Below are positions 35,770 to 42,808 of a stretch of 64,000 bases of DNA, in pieces (the stretch's first letter is position 1; every line of letters starts with the position of its first letter). The notes under the pieces are model-generated. The model saw only the letters and a list, made by a program, of their open reading frames with translations. It did no database searches and was not told the origin of the DNA. This stretch comes from Roseburia hominis A2-183 (lineage in GTDB: Bacteria; Bacillota; Clostridia; Lachnospirales; Lachnospiraceae): the NCBI RefSeq assembly GCF_000225345.1, contig NC_015977.1, positions 3,286,001-3,350,000 of the forward strand, read 5' to 3'. The translations under genes were made by a program, and so were the position numbers.

Positions 35770-36183
35770 TCATTCGTTAAGCCTGTTCTCAAAGAAATTT
35801 ATAAATTTTTTTCTGACCGCTTCCACACTTTGATAAACAGCCACTTTGGAGCAGCCGCACAGCACACCGATCTCTGCAAGGCTCAGCCCGTCAAGCGCAT
35901 AGAGCAGGAACCGGCGGCGCTGGGCCTCGGTACAGGTGTCCAGAACAGCCATCAGCTCATGCAGCGTTTCCATGCGGCAAAGGTATTCCTCCGGCGTTTC
36001 GCCGTAGCCCCCTACGCCCTCGGTGGTAATGATGTACTCGTCAAACTCCCGGCCATCCCAATGCCGCCGCTGTTCATGGAACAGGTTCTCCGTTTTATGA
36101 TCGGCCCGGTCAAGAAATTCATAGACTTCCAGCGTAACCTCCACGGCCACAGCTTGTCCGTTATAATTGATGGTAACTTCCAT
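35770..36183 (-). CDS. Sigma-70 region 4-like protein 3
   Basis: A 137-residue protein (MEVTINYNGQAVAVEVTLEVYEFLDRADHKTENLF) with a C-terminal helix-turn-helix (CTEAQRRRFLLYALDGLSLAEIGVLCGCSKVAVYQSVEAVRKKFINFF). More distant from the other two. GGAGGAAAGGCAG precedes the ATG at 36183. It is first in the three-gene run, downstream of the IS256 insertion. Confidence 0.8.
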   Translation of the reverse strand: MEVTINYNGQAVAVEVTLEVYEFLDRADHKTENLFHEQRRHWDGREFDEYIITTEGVGGYGETPEEYLCRMETLHELMAVLDTCTEAQRRRFLLYALDGLSLAEIGVLCGCSKVAVYQSVEAVRKKFINFFENRLNE

Positions 36184-36447
36184 CTGCCTTTCCTCCATTC
36201 AGATTTTTTGGGTAAATCTGAATGGGGCGGCGGGGAGCGGCACCGGGGATAAAGTTCGAGCCATGCTGACCCGATGTTCCGGCTCCACAGGGACAAAAAA
36301 GCGCCCGGACGGCATAAAGCCATACGAGCGTAATAGAGTATATTTTGCTGTTTAGTTACATGGTATAGTGCATACTTCTGACCGCATTGCTCCGCTGCTG
36401 GGAACAGACTTTTTTTAGCTGGTGCAGGTCATGGGTACTGTGAAAAA

Positions 36448-37802
36448 GATAAGGTACAATAAGTTGCGCAAATTGAAAAGAGCAAAAAAGAAGACATAGC
36501 TTGCAGGCTCTGGTAGAATGAAGTTACCACACAAACATTCGAAAGGAGACAGCAAACTATGTCCGAGAAAATTGTACAGCTGAATGAGGAAATTATCAAG
36601 GGGCAAATCAAGGAATTGGTTCGCGGCAGCGTGGAGGAAACCCTAAACGAGCTGTTGGAAAAGGAGGCGGAGTCGCTGACGCAGGCGGCCCGCTATGAGC
36701 GCAGTGAGGCCCGTCAGGGCTACCGCAGCGGTCACTATGACCGCAATCTCACCACGACCTCCGGCGACGTCACGCTCCACGTACCCCGGCTCAAGGGCGT
36801 ATCCTTCGAGACGGCCATCATCGAGCGGTATCGCCGCCGGGAGAGCAGCGTGGAGGAGGCCCTCATCGAGATGTACCTGGCAGGCGTTTCCGTGCGCCGT
36901 GTGGAGGACATCACGGAGGCGCTGTGGGGCAGCAAGGTATCGCCCGCCACCATCAGCGAGCTGAACAAGAAAGCCTACGTTCACATCGAGGACTGGCGCA
37001 ACCGCCCCTTGCAGGGCGGCCACTATCCATACGTCTACGTGGACGGCATCTACCTGCGCCGCAACTGGGGCGGAGAGTACGAAAATGTAGCTGTTTTGGT
37101 GGCGATTGCCGTGAATGAGGACGGTTTTCGTGAGGTTTTGGGCGCCGCAGAGGGCATGAAGGAGGACAAGGCCAGCTGGGTCAGCTTCTTCCAGTGGCTC
37201 CGCGGACGCGGCTTGGATGGCGTGAAGCTCATCGTCGGCGACAAGTGCATGGGGATGCTGGAGGCCGTGGGCGAGGTGTTCCCGGACGCCAAATACCAGC
37301 GCTGCACGGTGCATTTCTACCGCAACGTTTTCTCCGTTGTGCCCAAATCCAAGGTCAAAATTGTGGCAAAAATGCTCAAGGCGATCCACGCCCAGGAGAG
37401 CAAAAAGGCGTCCCGCGAGAAGGCGAAGGCCGTCGTTGCCGAGCTGCGCGCCATGAAGCTGAAGGAGGCTGCCAAGAAGGTCGAGGACGGCATTGAGGAA
37501 ACGCTGACCTATTGTGACTTTCCCAGCGAGCATTGGACGCGCATCCGCACCAACAATGTGATCGAGCGGCTGAACCGCGAGATCCGCCGCAGGACCCGCG
37601 TGGTGGGGACGTTCCCTGACGGAAATTCCGCCCTGATGCTGGTCTGCGCGAGGCTACGCCACGTGGCAGGGACGCAGTGGGGCTGCAAGAAATACATGAA
37701 CATGAAGCACTTGGAGGCGACCATGGACGACGCCTCTATTGCCGGCTGACTTCACTCAGCCGGAGCCTGCAAACAATTTTGCGCATAAATCTTGACGGGA
37801 CC
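36448..37802 (+). mobile_element. IS256-family insertion sequence with 8-bp target duplication
   Basis: A 1355-bp element flanked by the direct repeat GTGAAAAA (36440-36447 and 37803-37810). The ends begin GATAAGGTACAATAAG on the left and, reverse-complemented, GGTCCCGTCAAGATTT on the right. Both then contain TGCGCAAA at a similar distance, giving imperfect inverted repeats with the G-x-T-x-x-x-G-T start of the family. It is clearly richer in G+C than its surroundings, so it came from a different background. It lies between the sigma-like genes and the HK/ABC cassette. Confidence 0.88.
36559..37749 (+). CDS. IS256 family transposase
   Basis: A 396-residue DDE transposase. Asp in YVDGIYLRR (about residue 160) and VGDKCMG (about 226) and Glu in NNVIERLNREIRRR (about 335) are the likely catalytic triad; RCTVHFYRNV is the family signature between the second and third. 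The ATG at 36559 follows GAAAGGAGACAGCAAACT. Length is normal and the frame intact, so the copy may be active. Confidence 0.95.
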   Translation: MSEKIVQLNEEIIKGQIKELVRGSVEETLNELLEKEAESLTQAARYERSEARQGYRSGHYDRNLTTTSGDVTLHVPRLKGVSFETAIIERYRRRESSVEEALIEMYLAGVSVRRVEDITEALWGSKVSPATISELNKKAYVHIEDWRNRPLQGGHYPYVYVDGIYLRRNWGGEYENVAVLVAIAVNEDGFREVLGAAEGMKEDKASWVSFFQWLRGRGLDGVKLIVGDKCMGMLEAVGEVFPDAKYQRCTVHFYRNVFSVVPKSKVKIVAKMLKAIHAQESKKASREKAKAVVAELRAMKLKEAAKKVEDGIEETLTYCDFPSEHWTRIRTNNVIERLNREIRRRTRVVGTFPDGNSALMLVCARLRHVAGTQWGCKKYMNMKHLEATMDDASIAG

Positions 37803-37904
37803 GTGAAAAAAGGCAAGCATAGACACGGCGGCAATCCTCCTATATGCCGCCGTGGATTTACACGGTGTTAGGTCGTCGGGTTTCTGCTTTTCGCAAAAAG
37901 AAAC

Positions 37905-37930
37905 GGCGGCTCTGTTTTTTCAAAGCCGCC
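37905..37930 (-). terminator. Terminator of the RR/ABC/HK cassette
   Basis: A 7-bp GC-rich stem (GGCGGCT with AGCCGCC) followed on the minus strand by GTTTCTTTTTGCG. Two further hairpins lie in this gene-free 191-bp stretch: a perfect 10-bp stem at 37824-37833/37845-37854 and an 8-bp one near 37970-37993. Confidence 0.55.
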
Positions 37931-38001
37931 GGAAGATAGCATAGGCGCGTTAATAGATCTGCTTTACGACGGCTTTTTTTCTTTTGCCGTCGTCCGGCAG
38001 A

Positions 38002-38916
38002 TTATTTTTTTATGAGTAAGGGCGAAAAATCAATCGTAATCATAAAATTATGGTCATGTATTTCAATTATTGGATTTGTACAATTCATCATAAGTAATAG
38101 CTTTTTCACAATGTAAAGTCCTTGTCCAGACGTACCATTACTTCTTGAAACATCTGCTACATAAAAGCGTTCCAACAGTTTTGAATATTCTTCTGTAGGA
38201 ATAGATGCAACAGGATTTTTAATACAGAGTTGTACAGAATCTGCAATATTAATTAGTTGAATTACAACATTATTTGTAGTGGATGTTACCGCATTGAATA
38301 TAAGATTTTGTATAATGCGAATACACGCCTTTCTGTCAGCATTAAGATAGATGTCCATATTAGGTATTTCTATTTGGGGTTCAATTCCATTAACGCTGAA
38401 AATCGAATAATTGTCTAGCAGGATTTCAGTAAGCAATGAGCATAGCTCAACCTTTTCATAGTAAAATGGATATTGTCCTGCTTCTAAAAGAGAGATTTGA
38501 TAAAAGTCATCTATGAGACGTTCTAATCTCAATGCTTTTCCGGATAATGCTGAAATATATTCCGCTCTTTTTTCATCAGGCGCACTTGATAGAAGTTGCA
38601 AATATCCGCGAATGGAAGTTAGTGGTGTCCGTAAATCATGAGAAAGGCAAGAAATATTCTCTTTTAATTCATTCTCCTTTTTTTGAATTTCGCCCAGATA
38701 AATATTATCTTTTGATACAATCTGATTTATGATTTCAACCAAATGCTCTAACCGCCTATCAGATAAAGACACTGTAACTAACTTTTTCGTTTTTCTATTC
38801 AGAATAGCATTTAGTTGGACGATTACTTTATATATCTGTATTTTCCAGTTAATTAAAGAAATTGAAAGGATAATGACCAATGCTATCAGAACAAGAAACA
38901 TAATCGCCCAACCCAT
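38002..38916 (-). CDS. Sensor histidine kinase without an extracellular sensor
   Basis: A 304-residue kinase with one N-terminal membrane helix (residues about 4-24) and no extracellular domain, as in intramembrane-sensing kinases tied to peptide-antibiotic exporters. The H-box is CLSHDLRTPLTS near residue 94, the N-box RIIQNLIFNAV, and the G-box GTSGQGLYIVKKL. It would phosphorylate the regulator at 40735-41400. It is the last gene of the cassette, 14 bases after the permease. Its A/T-rich composition contrasts with the mobilization genes. Confidence 0.9.
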   Translation of the reverse strand: MGWAIMFLVLIALVIILSISLINWKIQIYKVIVQLNAILNRKTKKLVTVSLSDRRLEHLVEIINQIVSKDNIYLGEIQKKENELKENISCLSHDLRTPLTSIRGYLQLLSSAPDEKRAEYISALSGKALRLERLIDDFYQISLLEAGQYPFYYEKVELCSLLTEILLDNYSIFSVNGIEPQIEIPNMDIYLNADRKACIRIIQNLIFNAVTSTTNNVVIQLINIADSVQLCIKNPVASIPTEEYSKLLERFYVADVSRSNGTSGQGLYIVKKLLLMMNCTNPIIEIHDHNFMITIDFSPLLIKK

Positions 38917-38930
38917 ATTCTACCTCCCTT

Positions 38931-39737
38931 TTACTTGATTTCTTTTCTAATCATAATAAGACCGCCAACAATCAAAAGAGAAATGCACCCTATGAAATAG
39001 AATGGTAAATGCTCAATAATACCCATTGTGCGACAAGAGCTGAAATTCATCCAATAGTACATAGGATTTCCATATACAAAAATTTTTAAGGGTATTGAAA
39101 CCGTCTCCATATCACTCCATAGCATTAAGTAAACAGACGCTCCACTGAATACATATAAGCAGCAAATCCCTGTTACAATCCCTGTATTTTGAATAACGAC
39201 ACATAAAAAAATAGAAATGCTTTCTAATGCTAATAAAACCGTTCCGCAAGCAAGAGCCCATCCCAAAAGGTTTATTACTTCACTCGCAGTTGGAATGTAA
39301 CCGGATTGTATGATTTCAATAACGAAAAATGTAGCTACAAAAATCAGATACGTTATCAGAGACACCACCAATATTGTAATCGCTTTGGTGTAGTAGAGAA
39401 TAGTTCGTTTAGTGCCGTATGCAACAGATAATTTGATTGTACCCGTATTATATTCTTTTGTAAAAAATATGGTTGCAAATAAAATGCCAATAATCCAGAA
39501 AAAGGCTGTATATGCAAGAGATGAGCGGGCAACAGTTTGAAACGTTGGTATTTCACTAGATAGATAACACTTAGCTTGAAATCCGATTACACTTTCTGTT
39601 CCATCTCCGGCTCCAAAAAAAGTCATGTCACCAAGTGCAAAAGAGACCATTATAACCGCCGCACATACGCCTAATATAGTTATCAATATCTTTGAGTGAC
39701 GCAATTTATAAAATTCAGCTTTAAAATGGTTAATCAT
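38931..39737 (-). CDS. ABC-2 type permease of a peptide-antibiotic exporter
   Basis: A 268-residue protein with about six membrane helices (ILITILGVCAAVIMVSFALGD, FFWIIGILFATIFF, ITILVVSLITYLIFVATFFVIEI, LLGWALACGTVLLALESISIFLCV and others). It overlaps the ATPase gene by eight bases. Permeases of this shape serve LanEG/BcrB-like transporters that remove bacitracin or lantibiotics from the membrane. The substrate is inferred from the company of an HK without a sensor domain, not from the sequence itself. Confidence 0.85.
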   Translation of the reverse strand: MINHFKAEFYKLRHSKILITILGVCAAVIMVSFALGDMTFFGAGDGTESVIGFQAKCYLSSEIPTFQTVARSSLAYTAFFWIIGILFATIFFTKEYNTGTIKLSVAYGTKRTILYYTKAITILVVSLITYLIFVATFFVIEIIQSGYIPTASEVINLLGWALACGTVLLALESISIFLCVVIQNTGIVTGICCLYVFSGASVYLMLWSDMETVSIPLKIFVYGNPMYYWMNFSSCRTMGIIEHLPFYFIGCISLLIVGGLIMIRKEIK

Positions 39738-40650
39738 TTTGGCACCCTCCTATCAAATTAGTGTAATAAGTTTCAAGACTATCTCCAGATTGTGCTAACT
39801 GGTAAATCGTAATGTTATTTGCACTTAGCAACGCTGATACTTTTCCGGCATTTTCAACATAATCATATAGATGAATACTTTTGTCTGGCATAACAGTAAA
39901 ATTTGAAGTATTCAGTTTGCTTTCCAATAAAACACTAGCAGCAGCTACATCATTCACTTGCAACAACAAATGCTTTTTGCAGCGTTTGTCTAACTCTGTA
40001 GCGGTAATTTCCTGTAAAAGTTTCCCCTCATGTAAGATACCATATCTATTTGCTAATTGATGAAGTTCCGTGAGAATGTGACTTGAAATCAAAATAGTGA
40101 TTCCACGTTCTTTATTTAGTCTTTTGAGTAAGTTTCTTAATTCGATAATTCCAGTAGGGTCTAGTCCGTTAATTGGTTCATCTAGTACGAGAAATTCAGG
40201 ATTCCCAAGCAAAGCGATTGCGAGAGCTAGTCTCTGCCGCATACCCAAAGAGAAATCTTTTGCTTTTTTCTTTCCGGTATCTTTCAAACCAACTAATGCT
40301 AAAGCATTATCAATGCAACCTTTTCCTGGAATACCGCGTTGCAAACGTTGTACCTCCAAATTTTCATAGGCTGTCATATCAAGATAAAGAGAAGGGCTCT
40401 CAATAATACAGCCAATGCGATCACGCTGCTTTGCAAGTTTCTTATTGCTTTCACCGAATAAAGCAATTTTGCCAGTAGTAGGTTCCGCCAGTCCGGTTAG
40501 TAAACGAATCATTGTTGTTTTACCGGCACCGTTTTCTCCGATAAACCCATAAATATCTCCTTGCATTACAGACATAGATACTTGATTTAGGGCTAGTGTA
40601 TTGCGATACTTTTTTGTGATGTTGATAGCTTCAAAAACTGTTACGTTCAT
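39730..40650 (-). CDS. ABC transporter ATPase (LanF/BcrA-like)
   Basis: A 306-residue ATPase: Walker A GENGAGKT (residues 38-45), signature FSLGMRQRLALAIALLG, Walker B FLVLDEPINGLDPTG, and an extended C-terminal domain typical of bacitracin/lantibiotic exporters. Start at 40650 with AAGGAGCTG upstream. It is first of the three-gene ATPase-permease-HK run and is separated from the RR gene by 84 bases that hold repeated CTAAAG boxes. Confidence 0.9.
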   Translation of the reverse strand: MNVTVFEAINITKKYRNTLALNQVSMSVMQGDIYGFIGENGAGKTTMIRLLTGLAEPTTGKIALFGESNKKLAKQRDRIGCIIESPSLYLDMTAYENLEVQRLQRGIPGKGCIDNALALVGLKDTGKKKAKDFSLGMRQRLALAIALLGNPEFLVLDEPINGLDPTGIIELRNLLKRLNKERGITILISSHILTELHQLANRYGILHEGKLLQEITATELDKRCKKHLLLQVNDVAAASVLLESKLNTSNFTVMPDKSIHLYDYVENAGKVSALLSANNITIYQLAQSGDSLETYYTNLIGGCQND

Positions 40651-40704
40651 ATTTTCACAGCTCCTTTCTTGTTATTTAGTATCGCAGACAATTCCTTGAA
40701 TAAT

Positions 40705-40733
40705 CTAAAGGTAAAGCTAAAGATTATCTAAAG
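40705..40733 (-). promoter_or_regulatory. CTTTAG direct repeats, probable response-regulator operator
   Basis: CTAAAG occurs at 40705-40710, 40717-40722 and 40728-40733 (CTTTAG on the transcribed strand), 11-12 bp apart, with a related GTAAAG at 40711. Tandem boxes at one-turn spacing are typical of OmpR-family regulators. They lie just upstream of the ATPase gene. Confidence 0.6.
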
Positions 40734-40734
40734 C

Positions 40735-41400
40735 TCACTTTGCAAATCGGTAACCCAAGCCCCATATGGTCTTAATTCGGCAGCCTTCGCCCTTTAATTT
40801 TTTTCGTAAGTTACTTATATGTGTGTTAATGACATCATTATCCCTTGCAAATGGTTCTTGCCAAATACTTTCATAAAGATTTTGCTTAGAAAAAACTTTA
40901 TCAGGATATTTCGCCAGTAGTTCTACAAGTTGATACTCTTTTGCTGTAAGCACAATAATTTCGTCTGCAACAGTAACTATTTTTGAAGATGTATTAATGG
41001 AAAGTTCTCCAAAGGTCAAACAAAGATTGGGAGTATCTTTTTGACTTCTTAGCAAATTGCGTTCAATTCGCGCTAGTAATTCGTCCAAATCAAACGGCTT
41101 TGTTAAATAGTCATCAGCACCCAAGCGTAGCAGTTCGACTTTGTTGAATGTTAAACTTTTTGCAGAAACAACAATTACAGGTACGTCTGAAAATTTTCTG
41201 ATATTTCTAATTAACTCATCTCCACTGATAAAAGGAAGCATTAAATCTAAAATAATTAAATCCGGGGATAATTCTTTTATACGTTCAATCGCATTTGCAC
41301 CAGTAAGTGTGAAGAAGACTTGATAATTGTACTTTTCCAGATGGTCTTTTATCATAACGCAAATTTCTTTATCATCTTCGATAATTAAAACATTATTCAT
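40735..41400 (-). CDS. OmpR-family response regulator
   Basis: A 221-residue regulator. The receiver domain has the phosphoacceptor D52 in LIILDLMLPF and the acidic pair EDD near residue 8. The C-terminal winged helix (ELSINTSSKIVTVADEIIVLTAKEYQLVELLAKYP, NTHISNLRKKLKGEGCRIKTIWGLGYRF) is OmpR/PhoB-like. It probably activates the ABC genes through the CTTTAG boxes. Its start overlaps the end of a small HTH gene by eight bases; AAAGGAG precedes the ATG. Confidence 0.92.
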   Translation of the reverse strand: MNNVLIIEDDKEICVMIKDHLEKYNYQVFFTLTGANAIERIKELSPDLIILDLMLPFISGDELIRNIRKFSDVPVIVVSAKSLTFNKVELLRLGADDYLTKPFDLDELLARIERNLLRSQKDTPNLCLTFGELSINTSSKIVTVADEIIVLTAKEYQLVELLAKYPDKVFSKQNLYESIWQEPFARDNDVINTHISNLRKKLKGEGCRIKTIWGLGYRFAK

Positions 41401-41572
41401 GTTGAAACTCCTTTCTGCGTCTATCAGTCGGCTTTTCCGCGTCCTTTGGGATCAGCCAAACACCAGCCATATTCACAGCGCCGGAGATACGCCCACCAGC
41501 GCAATAATAATTTGCACTACGAGGTGTCACGCCCCACTTTTCGGCGGCCTCTTTCAATGTCATATAGTCCAT
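41393..41572 (-). CDS. Small excisionase-like helix-turn-helix protein
   Basis: A 59-residue protein: MDYMTLKEAAEKWGVTPRSANYYC, then AGVWLIPKDAEKPTDRR. This is a MerR/excisionase-like single domain common beside Tn4451-type elements. The ATG at 41572 has GGAGGTG six to seven bases upstream, and the gene ends inside the RR start codon region. It may regulate the cassette or act as a recombination directionality factor for element A; the sequence does not decide. Confidence 0.65.
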   Translation of the reverse strand: MDYMTLKEAAEKWGVTPRSANYYCAGGRISGAVNMAGVWLIPKDAEKPTDRRRKEFQHE

Positions 41573-41630
41573 TTCGCACCTCCACAGAGTACATTATAGT
41601 TCTCTTTTTCGAACAATGCAAGAAACGGGA

Positions 41631-41694
41631 TATGAATTATAAACTTCAACCAACCTGCATATAGCAACATTCCACGGGTGAAGTATGAATTATA
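41631..41694. promoter_or_regulatory. Divergent promoter region with repeated TATGAATTATA
   Basis: TATGAATTATA occurs at 41631-41641 and 41684-41694 in the 144-bp gap between the excisionase-like gene (minus) and the XRE gene (plus). The copies contain -10-like sequence and could be operators of the XRE protein. Confidence 0.45.
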
Positions 41695-41716
41695 CAATGT
41701 AACTGGGTGATGTTAT

Positions 41717-42085
41717 ATGGCGAAAGTTGAAGATTGTCCCGGTTTTGAAACCTTCGGCGCAGATGTCAAAGCTGCACGAGAGGCAAAGCGTCTGGCACGA
41801 AAAACATTGGCAGAAATGGTTGGGATTGAATGGCGGTATCTTGCCAACATTGAGAATCAAGGTGCGATTCCGAGCCTGCCTGTGATGATCCAGTTGATTA
41901 AGGTCTGCGGACTTCCCGTGGAACGGTATTTTAACCCGGAGATTATGCGAGAAGAAAGCGAACAGCGGCAACGGGTCAGCCACAAGCTGAAGCTTTGCCC
42001 TGAAGAATACCTGCCGATTATCGAAGGTGCCATAGACGGGGCGCTCAAAATGGAACAGACTGCGAAGCAGAAGGAGGACGCATAA
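41717..42085 (+). CDS. XRE-family regulator of element A
   Basis: A 122-residue protein with a Cro/C1 helix-turn-helix at about 14-72 (FGADVKAAREAKRLARKTLAEMVGIEWRYLANIENQG, MIQLIKVCGLPVERYF) and a helical C-terminus. It is transcribed away from the excisionase-like gene and toward the recombinase block. The likely role is control of the cassette or of element excision, by analogy with other elements. Confidence 0.85.
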   Translation: MAKVEDCPGFETFGADVKAAREAKRLARKTLAEMVGIEWRYLANIENQGAIPSLPVMIQLIKVCGLPVERYFNPEIMREESEQRQRVSHKLKLCPEEYLPIIEGAIDGALKMEQTAKQKEDA

Positions 42086-42112
42086 TCGCGGCCTCCTTCT
42101 GGCATTTCTATA

Positions 42113-42412
42113 TCAAGGTTCCCGGCACTTTTCCAAAAGTTCCCGACACCTCTGCTGGATTTCTCCGGTTTCTGTCACAGTCAGGTCACGGTCATTTCCA
42201 GTAATCTTATCTTCCAGAAAGTTGGCGTATGTACCCAACAAAGCGTTCCGTAAATCCTCCGGGGTTTTCTGTATTTCTGCGCTGTACCAGTCATTCCGGT
42301 GGGGTTCCCATGCCATCAATGTATAACCGTGGCTGGTCTGAACCACCTCATACAGTGGATCATCATCCAGATATGCCTGAAACACTTTCAAAATCTTTTC
42401 AAAGGTCAGCAT
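42113..42412 (-). CDS. Conserved hypothetical protein beside tnpV
   Basis: A 99-residue acidic protein (MLTFEKILKVFQAYLDDDPLYEVVQTSHGYTLMAWEP). The ATG at 42412 has GGGAGGTG seven bases upstream. It follows tnpV by 16 bases and converges with the XRE gene. No family recognised. It contains PHRNDWYSAEI and resembles immunity- or stress-type small proteins in size only. Confidence 0.6.
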   Translation of the reverse strand: MLTFEKILKVFQAYLDDDPLYEVVQTSHGYTLMAWEPHRNDWYSAEIQKTPEDLRNALLGTYANFLEDKITGNDRDLTVTETGEIQQRCRELLEKCREP

Positions 42413-42428
42413 TTCCCGCACCTCCCAT

Positions 42429-42782
42429 TCAGCTGCAAATCAGTTCCCTGATTAAAATTTCCTCAATCTGTGCCGTTAATGTGTTCATCAGCCCCACCCA
42501 ACGCATAGGGTCACAGGCTTTCAGTTCTTCCGTGACACCCGCAGTCTCCATCATGTGAGGCAACATGGTGTCCACGCGCTCCTGTGCTGTCCGCTCAATC
42601 TCTAACAGGTGTGGATACAGCTTCTCGCTCATCAGCAGATGGTTGTAGAGAATGGGGCGATGTTCCTTTAGGTAGGATTTTCGCATTCTGCCGTACTTGC
42701 CGATAGAAGTTTCCGGCTGTTCAGAAAGTTTTAGGTTGGGTATATCATAATCTCCACAACGAATGTAAGTCAACTTACTCAT
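42429..42782 (-). CDS. tnpV: TnpV-family transposon protein, stand-alone copy
   Basis: A 117-residue protein (MSKLTYIRCGDYDIPNLKLSEQPETSIGKYGRMRKSYLKEHR). AAAGGAG lies seven bases upstream of the ATG at 42782; an ATG two codons earlier is too close to it. It lies 26 bases after the serine recombinase stop and is likely co-expressed. It is the paralogue of the overprinted copy at 5400-5750. Confidence 0.85.
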   Translation of the reverse strand: MSKLTYIRCGDYDIPNLKLSEQPETSIGKYGRMRKSYLKEHRPILYNHLLMSEKLYPHLLEIERTAQERVDTMLPHMMETAGVTEELKACDPMRWVGLMNTLTAQIEEILIRELICS

Positions 42783-42808
42783 ATTCATTCTCCTTTGCTT
42801 CGTGATGA

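Noticed and set aside
37811..38001. A small RNA gene suggested by three hairpins
   Set aside because: The hairpins are separate, one fits a terminator of the HK transcript, and no promoter facing this interval was found.
38002..41400. VanRS or other named resistance cassette
   Set aside because: There is no vanH/A/B/X-like gene and the ABC genes between RR and HK point to a peptide exporter. No known tet, erm or van gene was seen in the window.
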